Shown here in pieces: positions 27,327-36,601 of a stretch of 64,000 nucleotides of DNA; position 1 is the stretch's first letter, and each line of letters begins with the position of its first letter. The stretch lies in NCBI RefSeq assembly GCF_046348265.1, contig NZ_JAXMEO010000007.1; one strand, given 5' to 3'. The notes under the pieces were generated by a model. The model did not search any database and was not told the DNA's origin. It saw nothing but the letters and a program-made list of their open reading frames with translations. The DNA is from Pelomonas sp937871895. Its GTDB lineage: Bacteria; Pseudomonadota; Gammaproteobacteria; Burkholderiales; Burkholderiaceae_C. The position numbers and the translations under genes are program-made.

Positions 27327-30300
27327 CAGTGCGGGAGGGTCAACAGCAGCGACGCGCTGCTCTGCCAGCCGCTCTGGCGGGCAACGTAGGCGGAAACGGC
27401 GTTGACGACGGAGGCTCGCCCGTCCTCGCCGGAGAGCAACTGGCGCAGCTCGGCGTCACCGAACTTCGCGTTCCGGGCGTCCTGCGCGGCCTTGTCGAGC
27501 TTGGCCTGCCCGTTGTCCCAAGAGTCGGCCGCCTGGCCCGCGTCGATGGCCACGCCGATGGCGACACCCGCGACCGAGCCCCCGGCCTGGAAGATCTTGG
27601 CCGCCGTCTTGATGTTGTTGGACACGAGGTTGCGCAGCTTCTCCGGCGCCTTGCTCAGCACGGAGATGCCGCGCTTGAGCACGTCGTCACCTTGCTCGGC
27701 CACGCCGCCCGCCTGGCGGGCAGCGTCGTCGATGCTCTGGGCGCTCTGTCCGAACTGGCTAGGCCCGCTGGTTGCCGTCCAGGCGGGTCGGCCCTTGATA
27801 TTGACCGCGGGTCGCGGGTCGCTACTGGGTACCCAGGCCGGTTGCTTGCCGGGTGCATGGCCGGTCCGCCATACGTTGCGCTGCTGCTGTGCCGCACGCG
27901 CCTGCTGCCCCAGATCCATCGCCTGGTCGGCACTCATGCCGACCTGCTGGCGGCGCGCCAGGTGCGGGAACAGCGAGTCGGCGAGCGAGTCGCGCAGGCC
28001 GGTGTTGTCCAGCACCTGCCCGGCGGCCAGCAGCGGCGACTTGGACAGCACGGCCGTCAGCGCCGCGTTGCCGCTGCTGCCTGCCGGGCCCAGACCGGCC
28101 ATGGCCATGGCGCGCATCGTGAAGTCGGGCGGCGGGGTGCCGACGTCAAACAGCACCGCCAGGTTGCGCCCGCCGCCCTGGGCAGCGCGCAGCGCCTTTT
28201 GCTCCGTCATCCAGGTGCGGAACAGCTCGGCGCTGTGGCTGGCCACCTCGGCCTGGCTGTTCTTGACGACGCTGGCCACGTGGTCGAGCAGCGCGCGCTC
28301 GTCCGGGGCGTAGGGCTCGCCGCGCTCCAGCAGGGCCAGGGCGCGGTCCGTCATGCCCATCGCGACGAAGGCGCGGCGGCCGGTGCCGTCGATGGCGGCC
28401 CGCTCGGCGACGAGCTGCTGCAGGTCGGCCAGCATCGTGGCATCGACGCCTTGGATGATGGCCTCGCTGACGGCGTTGACCAGCATCGACAGCTGGCCGC
28501 CCGTCATCATGTCCACCGGCGTCATCAGCAGGCTGACGACATGCGTCACGGCCTTGGAGGTGGCCATCGAACGCTCTATCTCCAGCAGCTTGGCGCTGAT
28601 CCTGGCGTTGAGCTCGGACAGCTTCTGTTGGGTGGGGCCATCTGGCGCTTGCGTGACCGCGCTCCAGAAGTCCCGGCGCGCCTTCTCGTACTCCGCCTCG
28701 GCGATCTTGGCGTAGTGGGCGATGGTCTCCCTGGTGTCGGCCAGCATCTGGGCCTGGACTTCGGGTGGGTAGTCACTGTTGGCGATTTGTTGCAGCCGGT
28801 TTGTGTAGAGCGCGATGCCATTGAGTGCCTCGCTCGCCATGGGTGATGCCGCGTACGCCGATTCGAAGATGGCATCCATCTGAGGCTGCGGCGCGCCCAG
28901 GATGCCCGGTGTGAGCTGGGGCAGAGGTACGGTGAGCGTGGGTTGGGGTCCGACGCCGACGCGCGTGACGACGATGACGTTGCTCGGCGGGGGGGGTGGT
29001 GGTGGCGGTGGTGGCTGCAGGATCTGTTGCACCGTCGGGCGGTCGGCGGAGAAGGTGATCGTGGGGACCGTGACCGTCACGAATGCGCGCCCATCGCCGC
29101 AGTCCAGGGGTGCGGTCCTGAGGCATGCGCTGTAGACCACGCCATAGCTCCCCGGCGGCGTGCCCGGCGCGATGAAGAGCCGCCCCTGTTCGTCCAGGCT
29201 CGCGTCCGGCAGCGAACTGCTCAGCACGGCATACCGCATCTGGTTCGCCTCCAGCGGCTGGCCGCCGTAGCGGTCGTTGGCGACCAACGAGGCGCTGTCT
29301 CCGACCTGGATGCTGACGAAGTGTGTGCCCATGCTCCATGACGGTGCCGGCGTGGGCGCAGGGGTGGGTGTTGGCGCGGGAGCTGGTGTGGGTGCAGGGG
29401 TGGGGGCTGGCGACGGAGCGGGCGTGGGAGCTGGGGAAGGCGCAGGGGAAGGGGCAGGCGCTGGGGCCGGCGCGGGAGCGGGTGTTGGCGCAGGCGTTGG
29501 CGCTGGCGTCGGAGCGGGCGTGGGAGCTGGTGTGGGTGCAGGCGCGGGTGCTGGCGTGGGAGCCGGAGTTGGCGCGGGAGCGGGTGTGGGTACAGGGGTG
29601 GGTGCAGGCGCGGGAGCGGGTGTCGGCGCAGGTGCTGGCGCAGGCGCAGGCGCTGGCGCTGGAGCAGCGGGGGCGATGCGGTAGTAAAGCCCCCCCGCCG
29701 CCGTGCCGGCGTCGTCCGGGCCCTTGCCGTAGACGACGTTGGCTGCTGGCAGCGGCGCGCCGCTGTACTGAACGTAGCGCGTGCCGGCCACGTCGGTCTG
29801 CGACGCCTGAGGCGCGAACAGGCGGATGTGCTTGCCCATCACCGTGCGCGACTTGATAACCAACTGCCCGTCTCCATGGCCAATGCCGGCCTGGCCAGCC
29901 GCGAGGGTCAGCGTGCCGTCGGCCTGGATGTATTCCGTCCCGGTTGGGTTGTTCAGCAGCAGGTGGCGGCCGGCGAGCAGGGTCAGCGCGGAGTTGCTCG
30001 GGCCGGTCGCGCCGCCGAGGCCGATGGACGAGTTGACGATGAGGTCGCGGTCCGCCTGTAGGGTTAGGTTGTAGGTCGAAGTGAAGAGATAGGGCGGGCT
30101 GGCGGGCGGGGGAACCGCGGCGATGACGAGGTCGCCCGAGGCGGGGCCGGTGGAGGTGGTCGTGATGACGACGTTGGCCGTCTGCAGCGCGGCTTGGATG
30201 TCGTTGACGCTGATGTTGGACTGCGCCTTGTCCGCGGTGATGGTGCTCGGCGCGGTCGAGATGGTCACGTCGGTGGGGTCCAGCAGCAGGGTGCCGGCGC

Positions 30301-31549
30301 TGCCGTCCGTGGCGCGCAGGTCGGCGCTGCCGTTGAACTGCAGTGCGCGCTTGCCCGACACCTCGGCGCTGCCGCCAAGGCCCGCGCCGGCACCGCGGGC
30401 GCTGATGGAGCCGGCGTAGCGGGTGTCGCCATCGGCCCAGACGACGACGTCGCCGCCCGTGCCGTCGCCGGTGGCATCCGCCTTGAGTCGAGCGCCGGCC
30501 GCAACGGTGGTGCTGGCGGCGTTGGCAATATCCGCCTCGCCACCTTGGAAGCCGCCGCCCACGCGCAGCCGACCGCCGCCGGTGGCGCCGCTGGCGTCGA
30601 TCAGCGCGGGGCCGGCCAGCGCCACGTCCCGGCCTTCCACGATGACCGTGCCGCCCGAGCCGGTGGTGCTGCTCGCGTCCAGCGTGCCCTGCACCTCGGT
30701 GCGCCCGCTGCCGCTGAGGCGGATTTGCCCGCCCTCGCCGCTGAGCGAGAAGGCGCGGATGCTGCCGCTGGCCTGCACGGCCAGCGCAAGTGGGTTGCCG
30801 CCCACGGCGCGCAGGTCGGCGGCGGCGGCTTCGATGTGGCCGGTGTGCTGCACCTGGGGGTTAGTGGCGCCGGGCGCGGGCGGCGGTGTAAGTGGCGAGG
30901 TGAGGGGCGGCCGGATGCTGACGAGCAACCGATCCTGCCCGTCGCGGGCCAGCAGCACCTCGCCGCCCGGCGCGGCGGCGGCCAGGGCCACGGTGCCGGC
31001 CGGGGCCTGGAGCTGGCCGTGGTTCTCAACCTGCCGGGCCACCAGCACCACGTCGCCCTCGCGCGCCACGATGCTGCCCTGGTTGATGACGGCGGCGCTG
31101 CTGTCGCCCGTCAGGCGCAGGGCCTCGCCGCGCAGGAAGGTGGCGTTGTCGAGGTCACGGGTCGAGGCCGTGAAGCCATTCGTCAGCACCTGCCCGCCGG
31201 GCCCGACGAGCACGCCGTTCGGGTTGACGAGAAACACCCGCCCGTTGGACTGCAACTGGCCGGCGATGACGCTGGGGTCGGCCCCCACCACGCGGTTGAG
31301 CACGGCGGCGGTGCTGGCTGGCAGGTCAAAGCGCACCAGCTCGCCGGCTTTCACGCCAAAGGCCTGCCAGTGCAGGATGGCGCGCTGGCTTTGCTGCTGG
31401 ATCAGCGTGGTCTTGCCTTGCTGGTTGATCTGGGCCTGGCCGGCCACGACCTGGCCCCCGCTGGGGACGGCCGTGGCAGACCCACCGGCCAGGACGGTGG
31501 CCACGGCGGCGGCGGTGGCGGTGATGGGGCAGCGTCGGGTTCGGGTCAT
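27326..31549 (-). CDS. Large exoprotein of two-partner secretion (TpsA, FHA-like)
   Basis: A 1407-residue secreted protein. It starts with a signal (MTRTRRCPITATAAAVATVL) and the filamentous-hemagglutinin secretion domain (about residues 30-290), including the hallmark FLVNPNGVLVGPGGQV. A beta-helix-like region follows, then a long Pro/Ala/Thr linker (about 625-740) with a 10-proline run near 850. The rest is a mostly helical region (about 870-1400) without FHA repeats that may be the effector part. GGAG lies 9 nt before this ATG. An upstream ATG at 31564 is an alternative. The adjacent TpsB should export it. Confidence 0.92.
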   Translation of the reverse strand: MTRTRRCPITATAAAVATVLAGGSATAVPSGGQVVAGQAQINQQGKTTLIQQQSQRAILHWQAFGVKAGELVRFDLPASTAAVLNRVVGADPSVIAGQLQSNGRVFLVNPNGVLVGPGGQVLTNGFTASTRDLDNATFLRGEALRLTGDSSAAVINQGSIVAREGDVVLVARQVENHGQLQAPAGTVALAAAAPGGEVLLARDGQDRLLVSIRPPLTSPLTPPPAPGATNPQVQHTGHIEAAAADLRAVGGNPLALAVQASGSIRAFSLSGEGGQIRLSGSGRTEVQGTLDASSTTGSGGTVIVEGRDVALAGPALIDASGATGGGRLRVGGGFQGGEADIANAASTTVAAGARLKADATGDGTGGDVVVWADGDTRYAGSISARGAGAGLGGSAEVSGKRALQFNGSADLRATDGSAGTLLLDPTDVTISTAPSTITADKAQSNISVNDIQAALQTANVVITTTSTGPASGDLVIAAVPPPASPPYLFTSTYNLTLQADRDLIVNSSIGLGGATGPSNSALTLLAGRHLLLNNPTGTEYIQADGTLTLAAGQAGIGHGDGQLVIKSRTVMGKHIRLFAPQASQTDVAGTRYVQYSGAPLPAANVVYGKGPDDAGTAAGGLYYRIAPAAPAPAPAPAPAPAPTPAPAPAPTPVPTPAPAPTPAPTPAPAPAPTPAPTPAPTPAPTPAPTPAPAPAPAPAPSPAPSPAPTPAPSPAPTPAPTPAPAPTPTPAPTPAPSWSMGTHFVSIQVGDSASLVANDRYGGQPLEANQMRYAVLSSSLPDASLDEQGRLFIAPGTPPGSYGVVYSACLRTAPLDCGDGRAFVTVTVPTITFSADRPTVQQILQPPPPPPPPPPSNVIVVTRVGVGPQPTLTVPLPQLTPGILGAPQPQMDAIFESAYAASPMASEALNGIALYTNRLQQIANSDYPPEVQAQMLADTRETIAHYAKIAEAEYEKARRDFWSAVTQAPDGPTQQKLSELNARISAKLLEIERSMATSKAVTHVVSLLMTPVDMMTGGQLSMLVNAVSEAIIQGVDATMLADLQQLVAERAAIDGTGRRAFVAMGMTDRALALLERGEPYAPDERALLDHVASVVKNSQAEVASHSAELFRTWMTEQKALRAAQGGGRNLAVLFDVGTPPPDFTMRAMAMAGLGPAGSSGNAALTAVLSKSPLLAAGQVLDNTGLRDSLADSLFPHLARRQQVGMSADQAMDLGQQARAAQQQRNVWRTGHAPGKQPAWVPSSDPRPAVNIKGRPAWTATSGPSQFGQSAQSIDDAARQAGGVAEQGDDVLKRGISVLSKAPEKLRNLVSNNIKTAAKIFQAGGSVAGVAIGVAIDAGQAADSWDNGQAKLDKAAQDARNAKFGDAELRQLLSGEDGRASVVNAVSAYVARQSGWQSSASLLLTLPH
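29340..29665. repeat. Degenerate tandem repeat encoding the Pro-Ala-Thr linker of TpsA
   Basis: About 325 bp of imperfect 6- and 12-bp units (GGCGCGGGAGC/GGTGTGGGTGC types) encode Pro-Ala and Pro-Thr dipeptides on the minus strand. The translation is strictly Pro at alternate positions, so a long stiff spacer separates the secretion domain from the C-terminal region. Length is likely to vary between strains. Confidence 0.75.
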
Positions 31550-31624
31550 GCTCCGGTTCTCCATGCGAGGGGCCCCGCAGAAGGGGCCGTCACATCGCTA
31601 GACGAGATCGGAGGGGGTGACCTA

Positions 31625-33832
31625 TCAGCCGCCGCGCAAAAAGGCGTCGCGCTCGGCGCGGATGCGCTGCAAACCGAGGGCGTCACCGCCGGCCTCGTGG
31701 GCCTCGGCCCAGCGCAGCGCGGTGTCAAAGGCGGCGCGGGCGCCGGCGCGGTCGCCGGCGCGGTCGCCGCTGGCTACCAGCGCCTGGGCGAGGCGCAATT
31801 GGGTCTGGGCGGCCAGCGGATGGCCGGCCTCGCCGGACTCCTCGGCGCACTGCAGCGCGAGGCGCAGCTGGCGCACCGCCTCGCCCGGTTGGCCGGCCTG
31901 GAGCAGCACCCAGCCGTAGTCCCGCAGCGCGCGGTGCCGGTTGCCGGTGATCTCGCCAAAGTGCCGCACGGCGGCCGCGTCGCTCAGCCGCATCTGCGTC
32001 AAGGCGTCGTCGCGGCGGCCCTGCGCCATCAGCGCCATGCCGAGGATGCCGTGGCGGCGGAAGGCGGAAGGGTGCGCTGGGTCCAGTGCGAAGCGGACGA
32101 GCCGCTCGGCTTCGGCTGCGCGGCCTGCCACCAGCTCCACCAGCGCCAGGTTGGCGAAGTAGATGCGGCTGCGGGCGTTCAGCCGCGCCTCGTCCGGTCG
32201 GTCGATGTCCTGGTCCTCGCTGGCCACGGCCCGCTGCAGGTGCTGGCGGGCGCGGTCCAACTCGCCGAGGTTGGTCAGCACCAGGCCCATGGCGTTGTCG
32301 ATGTGGGCGACTTTGGGACCCTGCAGCGCTGCGTTCCGCTGCCAGGCTTCGATGGCGCGCCAGGCGTCGCCATGGCGGCCCAGGCGGTTCAGCGTGGAGA
32401 CATAGGCGTTGTAGAGCTCAGGCAGCGGGGCGGTGTCGCCCAGCTCCAGGTAGGTGTCGATGGCTTCGCCCAGCAGCTCGGCGGCGCGCGCGGTTTGTCC
32501 CAGGTTCTCCAGCACGCGGCCGAGTTGGTGCAGCAGTGGGGCGCGTTGCCGGGGCCGGTCCGCCAGGTCCCGGCGCAGGCGCTCGTGGCCGCGCTCCAGC
32601 AGCGTCAGGGCCCGCAGCTCCGAGGCTCGGGCGCGGGCGTAGACGTCCGCGTCGCTGAACATGTTGACGAGAAAGTCCGTCACCTCCCGCGCCGTCCGGG
32701 CTTCGTCCTGAGCGCGTTGCTCGGCCGCGAGCGCCCGGTCGCGTTCGGCGGCCAGACGCCAGGTGAAACCAGCGGCCCCAGCTACGGCGAGGCTGGCCAC
32801 CAGCGCCCAGGGCCAGCGGCGCCGCAGCAGCTTGCGGGCGCTGTACGGCGGCGCGCGGCCCAGGGCCTCCAGCGGGCGGTGGCCGAGCAGGCGGCGCAGC
32901 TCGGCCTGCAGGGCAGCGGCGTCGGCATAGCGCTGCTCGGGCAGCAGGGCGGTGGCCTTGTTCACGATGGCCTGCAGCTCGGCCCCGCGGCGGCCGGCCA
33001 CGGGCAGGCACAGCTCGGCGAGCAGGCGGCCGAGGCTGTAGACGTCAGAGGCCGTGGTGGGCGCGCGGCCGGCGAGTTGCTCGGGGCTGGCATAGCCGGG
33101 CGTGAGTCCGGCGGGCCCGGCCTCGTCGCCCTCCAGGTGGGCGACGCCAAAGTCCAGCAGCCGCAGGCGCCCGTGGCGGTCCACCAGCACGTTGGCGGGT
33201 TTGAGGTCGCAATGGATGACGAGGCTGCGGTGCGCGTAGGCCAGGGCCTCGCAAAGGCTCTGCATCAGCGCAACGCGCTGGGCGAGGTCGAGCTGCCGGT
33301 GCTGGCACCAGGTGTCGAGGCGCTCGCCGTCCACAAACTCCATGACGAGGAAGGGCCAGCCCTCGGCGGTCTGCCCGCCGTCGAGTAGCCGGGCGATCTG
33401 GGGGTGGTCCAGCCCGGCGAGGATCTGCCGCTCGCGCGTGAAGCGCTCGGCCGCATGGGGGCTGGAGGCCAAGCGCACCAGCTTGAGTGCGGCCTGCTGC
33501 TCGTAGGCGCCGTCAGCCCGCTCGGCCAGGTAGACCCGGCCCATGCCGCCTTCGCCCAGCGGCTTGAGCAGGCGCCAGGCGCCGAGCTGCGTACCCATGG
33601 GCAACTCCTGACCCAGCCACAGCGCGCTGGCGCGGGCCACCGGGGCGGCGAAGTGCGTGGTCTCGCCGGTGTGGCCAAGCAGGCGCAGCACGGCCACTTG
33701 GTCATCGGCTGAGGCACCGGCCGCCACGAGCGCGGCGAGCTGGGCGGCGCGGTCCGGCAGGTCGACCACGTCCATGTAGAGGCGCTTGATGCGCGCGTGG
33801 TGCTGGGCCTCTGGCCCCTGAGCCAGGCTCAC
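31625..33832 (-). CDS. Membrane-anchored Ser/Thr protein kinase with C-terminal repeats
   Basis: A 735-residue protein. The kinase domain (about residues 75-330) has the glycine loop LGEGGMGRVYLAE, lysine in ALKLV, catalytic HCDLKPANVL and LLDFGVAHL. The catalytic loop has Cys in place of Arg of HRD, so it is a non-RD kinase. A membrane helix (WPWALVASLAVAGAAGFTW) follows, then TPR-like helices to the end. The GTG at 33832 starts 8 bp after the sigma-factor stop. An in-frame upstream start would overlap that gene by about 50 bp. It lies between the sigma factor and TpsA, so it probably links a signal to export of that protein. Confidence 0.88.
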   Translation of the reverse strand: MSLAQGPEAQHHARIKRLYMDVVDLPDRAAQLAALVAAGASADDQVAVLRLLGHTGETTHFAAPVARASALWLGQELPMGTQLGAWRLLKPLGEGGMGRVYLAERADGAYEQQAALKLVRLASSPHAAERFTRERQILAGLDHPQIARLLDGGQTAEGWPFLVMEFVDGERLDTWCQHRQLDLAQRVALMQSLCEALAYAHRSLVIHCDLKPANVLVDRHGRLRLLDFGVAHLEGDEAGPAGLTPGYASPEQLAGRAPTTASDVYSLGRLLAELCLPVAGRRGAELQAIVNKATALLPEQRYADAAALQAELRRLLGHRPLEALGRAPPYSARKLLRRRWPWALVASLAVAGAAGFTWRLAAERDRALAAEQRAQDEARTAREVTDFLVNMFSDADVYARARASELRALTLLERGHERLRRDLADRPRQRAPLLHQLGRVLENLGQTARAAELLGEAIDTYLELGDTAPLPELYNAYVSTLNRLGRHGDAWRAIEAWQRNAALQGPKVAHIDNAMGLVLTNLGELDRARQHLQRAVASEDQDIDRPDEARLNARSRIYFANLALVELVAGRAAEAERLVRFALDPAHPSAFRRHGILGMALMAQGRRDDALTQMRLSDAAAVRHFGEITGNRHRALRDYGWVLLQAGQPGEAVRQLRLALQCAEESGEAGHPLAAQTQLRLAQALVASGDRAGDRAGARAAFDTALRWAEAHEAGGDALGLQRIRAERDAFLRGG

Positions 33833-33839
33833 GGCGGGC

Positions 33840-34454
33840 TCAGGCGGACAGGTCTGAGCGCCCCAGCCGCTCGGCCAGCCAGGCGCGGGCAAAGCGCAGC
33901 TCGCGGTCCACGGTGGGGACGGAGACGCCGATCACCGTGGCCAGCTCCTCACGCTCCAGCCCGGCAAAGTAGGTGAACTGCAGCACGCTGGCGGCGCGGG
34001 GGTCGAGGGCGTGCAGCTCGGTCAGCAGCGCGTCGAGCGTGAGCAGATCGGCCACCAGGGCGTCTTCACCATGCGCGGTGAGCGTGTAGGTGACGCGCTG
34101 CCAGGCGCCGCCGCGCTTCTCGGCCTGGCGGGCGCGGGCGTGGTCCACCAGCACCGAGCGCATGGCCAGCGAGACGGTGCCAAAGAAGTGCTCCCGGTCG
34201 TTCCAGTCGGGCGTTTGCTGCGAGACGCGCAGCAGGGCCTCGTGCAGCAGGTCGCCGGCGGCGAGCGAGGGCGTCTCGGCGCCGCGCAGCCGCCCCAGGG
34301 CCATGCGTTCGAGCTCGCCGTAGACGAGCTTCAGCAGGTGTTCAAAGGCCTGGCGGTCGCCCTGCTGCCAGGCGTGCAGCAGCTGGGTGAGCGGGCGCGT
34401 GGTGGAAGTGGCGGCGGTGGCGGCGGGCGCAGGGCTGGTGACGGGCGCGGGCAT
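33840..34454 (-). CDS. ECF-like RNA polymerase sigma factor
   Basis: A 204-residue sigma factor of the ECF-like (Sigma70_ECF, TIGR02999-type) group. Region 2 is around LLHAWQQGDRQAFEHLLKLV and LLHEALLRV, and region 4 around LEREELATVIGVSVPTVDRE. A Pro/Ala-rich N-terminal 20 residues is not conserved and the true start could be slightly internal. It is followed immediately by a Ser/Thr kinase, a pairing common for this sigma group. Its targets are unknown but the downstream exoprotein genes are the obvious candidates. Confidence 0.88.
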   Translation of the reverse strand: MPAPVTSPAPAATAATSTTRPLTQLLHAWQQGDRQAFEHLLKLVYGELERMALGRLRGAETPSLAAGDLLHEALLRVSQQTPDWNDREHFFGTVSLAMRSVLVDHARARQAEKRGGAWQRVTYTLTAHGEDALVADLLTLDALLTELHALDPRAASVLQFTYFAGLEREELATVIGVSVPTVDRELRFARAWLAERLGRSDLSA

Positions 34455-34487
34455 GGCCGCGATGTTGCCATGCGAAGGTGGCGGGAT

Positions 34488-35741
34488 TCAGCCCCTGGCC
34501 TGGAGACCGTAGCGCGCCTCCAGCACGCTCAAGGCGCCGCGCAACTCGCGCAGCGCGGTGTCGAGCCGGCGCTCCTGCGGCTCGGGCAGCAGGCGGGCCT
34601 CGGGGTTGGCCAGCACGTCGCGGCGCAGGCGCAGGCCGGCGCGGGCGAGCTGGGGGGTGAGTAGAGCGGCGCGGCTGCGCAGCTGGGCGCGGGTGGCCTG
34701 GTAGGCGTGCTCGGCCAGGTGGCGGCGCTGGCGGTAGCTGAAGGTGTTGGCCAGGAAGAGCTCGCCGTCACGCGGGTCGGGCTCGATGAGCACGATGTCG
34801 GTGTCGGGGTAGGCGGTCTCGTAGCCCTTCATGCCCAGCTCCAGCCGCGAGTGGATCAGCGAGCGGAAGGTCTGTGACAGCACCAGCGGCAGCCCGCCGT
34901 CCACGAGGCGGTGGATGTGCGGTGTGTCGGCTTGGTGGCGGGAGCGGCGGTCGTGGCTGCGGGTCAGGCGGCGGAGCCCCTTGGCATCAGCACCTTCGCT
35001 GCGGCGGTCACTGGCGTAGGGCACCAGGGGGTTGATGCAGAGCAGCAGGTCCAGCCCTTGGTCCAGCAGCACAGAGGCGTGCAGGGTCTTCTTGAGCGCG
35101 CCGTCCACGAAGCAGCGGCCGTCGATCTCGATGGGCGGGTAGAGGCCTGGCAGCGCGGCACTGGCCTGCACGGCGCGCGAGATGGGCACGTGGTCCCAGC
35201 CCGGGGCGCCAAAGGGGATGGCCTCGCCGGTGTCGAGGTCGGTCGCGACGAGGATGAGCGGGCGGCGCAGCTGGCGGAAGTCATTGCTGCGGCCGGGCTC
35301 GGCAAACACGCGCTGCAGGGCGGCGCCAAAGCGCTCACTCGACAGCAGGCCGTTGGGCAGCAGGCGCCCCAGGCGCTCCAGCGTGCCAAGCAACGAGCGG
35401 CCACCGAGCAGGTCAAGCGCCGCCTCGGTCAGTTGGCCCGGCAGTTGGCCCAGGCGCTGGCCAAACTCGGCCCAGGCCGGTTCCAGCAGCGCAGCGGGGT
35501 CGAAGTGGTCGGGCGGGGCGGCGCTGTTCTCGATGAAGGCGGCGCACAGCTGGCGCGGCGTCATGCCGTTAACGAGCGAGGCGGCGATGAAGCCGCCCGC
35601 ACTCACGCCGATGTAGCCTTCACAGGCCGAGAGGTCGAGGCCCTCGATGGCCTCCTCCAGCGCACACAGGGCGCCGACTTCGTAGATCGCCCCCAGCGGC
35701 CCGCCGCCGGCCAGGGCCAGTCCGATGCGGGCTTGGGGCAT
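34488..35741 (-). CDS. Patatin-like phospholipase
   Basis: A 417-residue patatin-family acyl hydrolase. The oxyanion-hole loop LALAGGGPLGAIYEVG (about residue 8), the nucleophile elbow GVSAGGF (Ser near 48) and the catalytic Asp in FVDGALKK (about 213) form the Ser-Asp dyad. No signal peptide is evident, so it is probably cytoplasmic. It starts 22 bp after the phasin gene on the same strand, which suggests a role in storage granules or membrane lipid turnover; that role is inferred. Confidence 0.9.
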   Translation of the reverse strand: MPQARIGLALAGGGPLGAIYEVGALCALEEAIEGLDLSACEGYIGVSAGGFIAASLVNGMTPRQLCAAFIENSAAPPDHFDPAALLEPAWAEFGQRLGQLPGQLTEAALDLLGGRSLLGTLERLGRLLPNGLLSSERFGAALQRVFAEPGRSNDFRQLRRPLILVATDLDTGEAIPFGAPGWDHVPISRAVQASAALPGLYPPIEIDGRCFVDGALKKTLHASVLLDQGLDLLLCINPLVPYASDRRSEGADAKGLRRLTRSHDRRSRHQADTPHIHRLVDGGLPLVLSQTFRSLIHSRLELGMKGYETAYPDTDIVLIEPDPRDGELFLANTFSYRQRRHLAEHAYQATRAQLRSRAALLTPQLARAGLRLRRDVLANPEARLLPEPQERRLDTALRELRGALSVLEARYGLQARG

Positions 35742-35763
35742 GGGGGCGGGCGCTGGCTAGCGC

Positions 35764-36417
35764 TTAAGCGGCGGCCTTGGGGGCTGCCTTGGCGGCGGCT
35801 TTCTTGGCGGCCGGCTTCTTGGCCGCAGCCTTCTTGGCGGGCGCGGCAGCAGGTGCCGGAGCAGCCGCCGCCTTCTTGGCCGGTGCCTTGGGAGCGGCGG
35901 CCTTCTTGGCAGCCGGCTTCTTGGCGGCCGCAGCAGTCTTCTTGGCTGGCGCCTTCTTGGCAGGCGCGCTGGCCTTGAGGCCCACCGCCTCAGACAGCGC
36001 ATCGATACGCTGGATCAGCGCCTCGACTTCAGCGGCGGTAGGCACGCCCAGCGCCTTGAGCGACTTGGCCACGCGCTGCTCGAAGATGGACTCGAGCTTG
36101 TCCCACTGCTGGCCGGCCTTGGCACCCACGTCACCGGCCACGCCTTGCATCTTGCTGGCCATCGTGGCGAGCTTCTCCTCGGCGGCGGATTGGGTCTTCT
36201 TCTGCAGCTTGACGCCTTCCTTCACGAGGGCTTCAAAGACCTTGGTGCCTTCGCCCTGCGCCTTCGAGAACGAGGCCAGACCGGCGGCCCAGATCTGCTG
36301 GGCGCTGTCCTTGACGTTCTGAGCCAGCGCGCTGTCCAGCAGGCCGGCGGGCAGACCGGGGAATGTCGAGTCGGCAGCCTTTTGCTTGGCGGCCAATTTC
36401 TGGAGCTTCTTGACCAT
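35764..36417 (-). CDS. Phasin-family PHA granule protein with histone-like tail
   Basis: A 217-residue protein. Residues 1-135 form an amphipathic helical phasin domain (LPAGLLDSALAQNVKDSAQQ, then SIFEQRVAKSLKALGVPTAA). Residues 136-217 are Lys/Ala/Pro repeats of the AAKKPAAKKA type, like histone H1 and Pseudomonas PhaF or Ralstonia PhaM. Such proteins coat polyhydroxyalkanoate granules and tether them to the nucleoid so they segregate at division. It is followed closely by the patatin gene and diverges from the acyl-CoA reductase gene. Confidence 0.88.
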   Translation of the reverse strand: MVKKLQKLAAKQKAADSTFPGLPAGLLDSALAQNVKDSAQQIWAAGLASFSKAQGEGTKVFEALVKEGVKLQKKTQSAAEEKLATMASKMQGVAGDVGAKAGQQWDKLESIFEQRVAKSLKALGVPTAAEVEALIQRIDALSEAVGLKASAPAKKAPAKKTAAAAKKPAAKKAAAPKAPAKKAAAAPAPAAAPAKKAAAKKPAAKKAAAKAAPKAAA

Positions 36418-36601
36418 GGTGCGTGTCCTTGTGTGTCTGTGTCTGAATCGACGGGATCACTGTAGCCCTCGGCTTCTGCGATGGAATGGGGTTTCCTAGT
36501 GCCATCGCTCTACGATGCTCCCCGTTCGGGAAACCGCGCAGCGGCGCCGCGCGAACGCTCGACAAGAATCGATCAGCACAACGAACCCGCAGGAGACCCG
36601 C

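Noticed and set aside
30194..33388. A 1064-codon open frame on the plus strand
   Set aside because: It lies opposite the tpsA and kinase genes, which have clear family motifs. Long antisense frames are expected at this GC content.
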